A stretch of 21,907 bases of DNA, taken from Isoetes engelmannii (taxonomy: Eukaryota; Streptophyta; Lycopodiopsida; Isoetales; Isoetaceae). The first letter of the stretch is position 1. The number at the start of each line of letters is the position of its first letter. The notes under the pieces were generated by a model. It did not search any database and had not been told where the DNA came from. It worked only from the letters and a program-made list of their open reading frames with translations. A program made the position numbers and the translations under genes. The stretch is taken from NCBI GenBank assembly GCA_011763485.2, contig JAANSK020262938.1:1-21907 (forward strand), in the 5' to 3' direction. This document shows positions 21,001 through 21,907 of the stretch, in pieces.

Positions 21001-21439
21001 AGTTCAGGAAGAACTAATGCATTAATACAAGGTTTCAGCGCTTCAAGTGTACTGTCAGGAGGACCCTGATCCACGAGGAGAAGCACCTCCAAAATATCCT
21101 GTAAGCACATTTGCCCAATATTAGCTGTAGTTTTTGTACATCACTCATGGAAATTTTATACACGGAACTAATTAATTCATTGCAGCTGCTTACAATTAAC
21201 ATCCCAAATCAATACAGATGACAAAATTAAGGAATATGAACAGTATCCTTCTTCGTTACCAAAAATTGAGATGCATGCATCATAAAAAAACTCTCGTTAA
21301 TTGAAGTATCGATCATGAACAACAAAGATAAAGCACCCGCCTTCAAAAGAGGAAGAAAATCATTTCTCAGCCTAAAATTCGATTGAAGAAGGCTCTCCCC
21401 CAGAGTCAGAATTTTCACTTCAATTTGCTGCGTATCCAT
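12034..21439 (-). CDS. PDS5: Sister chromatid cohesion protein PDS5 (28-exon gene)
   Basis: PDS5 binds the cohesin kleisin/SCC3 module in the nucleus and controls cohesin release and maintenance with WAPL and Eco1/CTF7. I assembled 28 exons by eye with matching phases; they sum to 4257 nt, or 1418 residues, within the usual PDS5 range. The N-terminus (about 1-1060) is a HEAT-type helical solenoid with plant PDS5 hallmarks: PNAPYEDDQIK, LLDFDEDVR, a segment matching the FEWIP region, LQERVRHWL, CSYILFGKEHVRAIL, CRQAKYAAHAL, DKAHLRLEAAKAMLKLA and LLHALAHH. Residues 1090-1304 (one 645-nt exon) are acidic and disordered with basic clusters (KGRKGKRP, LRKRRAAAK). A Tudor domain (1348-1398) and the basic tail KKRKRRRR end the protein. 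The ATG at 21439 is used because an upstream in-frame extension has no ATG. No frame damage is seen, so it is probably active. Which plant PDS5 paralogue (A-E) it is remains uncertain. Confidence 0.95.
12155..12527 (-). other. PDS5 Tudor domain, split over exons 25-27
   Basis: The Tudor fold is encoded by three small exons: VGQRIKIWWPLDK, then YYTGTISSYNSQKSLHT, then IIYDDKEEEVLDLTKERWEL. This is the canonical plant PDS5 Tudor pattern (KVWWPLDK...FYEG...YDDGD.EVL.L.KERWE), with Lys-Glu replacing the usual Gly-Asp after YDD. The split exons mean that no single open frame shows the domain. Confidence 0.92.
14450..14743. mobile_element. MITE-like element in a PDS5 intron
   Basis: This 294-bp block in the exon 18-19 intron has imperfect terminal inverted repeats of about 48 bp, starting GGAAAAA and ending TTTTTCC. 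Within them, 14474-14494 and 14703-14723 are reverse complements at 20 of 21 positions (core GACGAATTTCACC). Inside, GAAGGGCAT(T/C)TCAAAAAA occurs twice in the same direction (14585-14602 and 14663-14680). There is no coding capacity. A clear target-site duplication was not found, so the superfamily is open. Non-autonomous DNA transposon is the best reading. Confidence 0.6.
16383..16454. repeat. 36-bp tandem duplication in a PDS5 intron
   Basis: Two copies of a 36-bp unit starting GTTTCCCAACAATACAAA follow one another in the 117-nt intron between exons 14 and 15. They reach to within 3 bp of the exon 14 boundary, so the duplication abuts the splice donor. The copies differ at about two or three positions, which suggests a recent event. 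Confidence 0.88.
17468..21439 (-). other. PDS5: PDS5 exons 1-12 (N-terminal half)
   Basis: Exon model on the minus strand: 1, 21341-21439; 2, 20895-21098; 3, 20633-20814; 4, 20260-20377; 5, 19675-19896; 6, 19404-19604; 7, 19166-19333; 8, 18932-19089; 9, 18713-18859; 10, 17981-18029; 11, 17711-17902; 12, 17468-17641. All introns are GT-AG except the first, which fits best as GC-AG. The introns between exons 10/11 (78 nt) and 11/12 (69 nt) are multiples of three without stops. They were left out because the family alignment is continuous without them. Confidence 0.88.
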
Positions 21440-21510
21440 CTCTTCGTTGTACAAGCTGTTCGTGTTCCGACGCAGGGTTTTAGGGGTTTAGGCTGACGTA
21501 TAAATACGCT
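21440..21510 (-). promoter_or_regulatory. PDS5 5' leader with telo-box-like motif
   Basis: On the minus strand CCTAAACCCCTAAAACCCT lies at about 21474-21492, some 35-55 bp before the PDS5 ATG. AAACCCTA-type telo boxes are common near transcription starts of plant genes expressed in dividing cells, which suits a cohesin factor. TATAAATA at about 21499-21506 reads on the plus strand and would suit a rightward promoter better than PDS5. Confidence 0.45.
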
Positions 21511-21907
21511 TTGTAATCTTTGTTGGGCTTTTTATTATTATATTTAGGAAGGAGTAATTTTGATGGGCAAAAAATTTCGTGGGGAAATTTTCTGCTGACC
21601 TGGCAGGCCACGAGCGGCGTCAAAATTCTCCGACGAAATTATAATCAGGGCAAAAATTTTGCCCGTTCAGAAGTTTTGAGGCTGTAATTCCATTCCGGCT
21701 ATGGCTATGGCTTCCATTCTGGCAATTTTGAAGCTTTTTACCCAAAAGAAATGCACCGAATCAAAACAGGGGTTTTGCCGGAGAAAAAATATACCTGGTC
21801 ACAAGCTCGGATCCGAGACCATGCGAAAATGAAATGGGCGATTATCTGCTGCTAAAATCCGCCAAGAACAAGATGGATTACTGCCGGATTCATGGGATTG
21901 AGATTTT
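21511..21907. other. Right edge, upstream of PDS5
   Basis: No recognised gene. A 17-bp perfect palindrome (GGGCAAAAATTTTGCCC) lies at about 21648-21664, and a related GGGCAAAAAATTTCGT at about 21563 forms a loose inverted pair with it. A plus-strand frame of 43 codons starts MAMASILAILKLFTQKK at 21701. It may be chance or the start of a gene beyond the edge. Confidence 0.35.

Noticed and set aside
21701-21832. 43-codon frame beginning MAMASILAILKLF
   Set aside because: It is too short and has no family match; it is only noted in the edge description.

Overview
The window looks like nuclear DNA of a land plant. The two recognisable genes are both plant-type: an intronless presenilin with long plant-like loops, and a many-exon PDS5 cohesin cofactor with a C-terminal Tudor domain. 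Introns are short to medium, GT-AG and AT-rich, and the spacers hold plant-style mobile elements. The exact lineage cannot be read from the sequence. The HUH/Rep transposon relic hints at a seed-free plant, but that is inference.

Layout. Positions 1-3080 are repeat territory: a complete miniature LTR element of the TRIM class (155-485), a possible solo LTR (2176-2518), and a short retroposed insert ending in 36 A's (about 2761-3067). Presenilin is at 3482-4795 (+), a single open exon with all family motifs. Positions 4796-6500 are non-coding. At 6528-8757 lies a decayed element encoding a Rep-like HUH endonuclease, with HLH and YCLKD signatures and an AT-hook-like motif. Its 3' half is duplicated tail-to-tail into a 1.46 kb imperfect palindrome. 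Positions 8758-12033 are mostly unassigned, with a weak minus-strand gene candidate at about 9460-10290 and tandem repeats near 11819-12021. Positions 12034-21439 (-) hold the PDS5 gene. I could assemble it by eye into 28 exons with consistent phases, 4257 nt including the stop, giving 1418 residues. One intron carries a MITE-like insert. A telo-box-like motif lies just upstream of the start codon.

Function. Presenilin is the catalytic subunit of gamma-secretase-type intramembrane proteolysis. PDS5 regulates cohesin on chromatin. They are tail-to-tail neighbours (+ then -) with about 7.2 kb between them and no evident functional link. The most unusual object is the HUH Rep relic with its long palindrome. 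It resembles the helicase-less HUH transposons called Replitrons and could be a source of double-stranded RNA.
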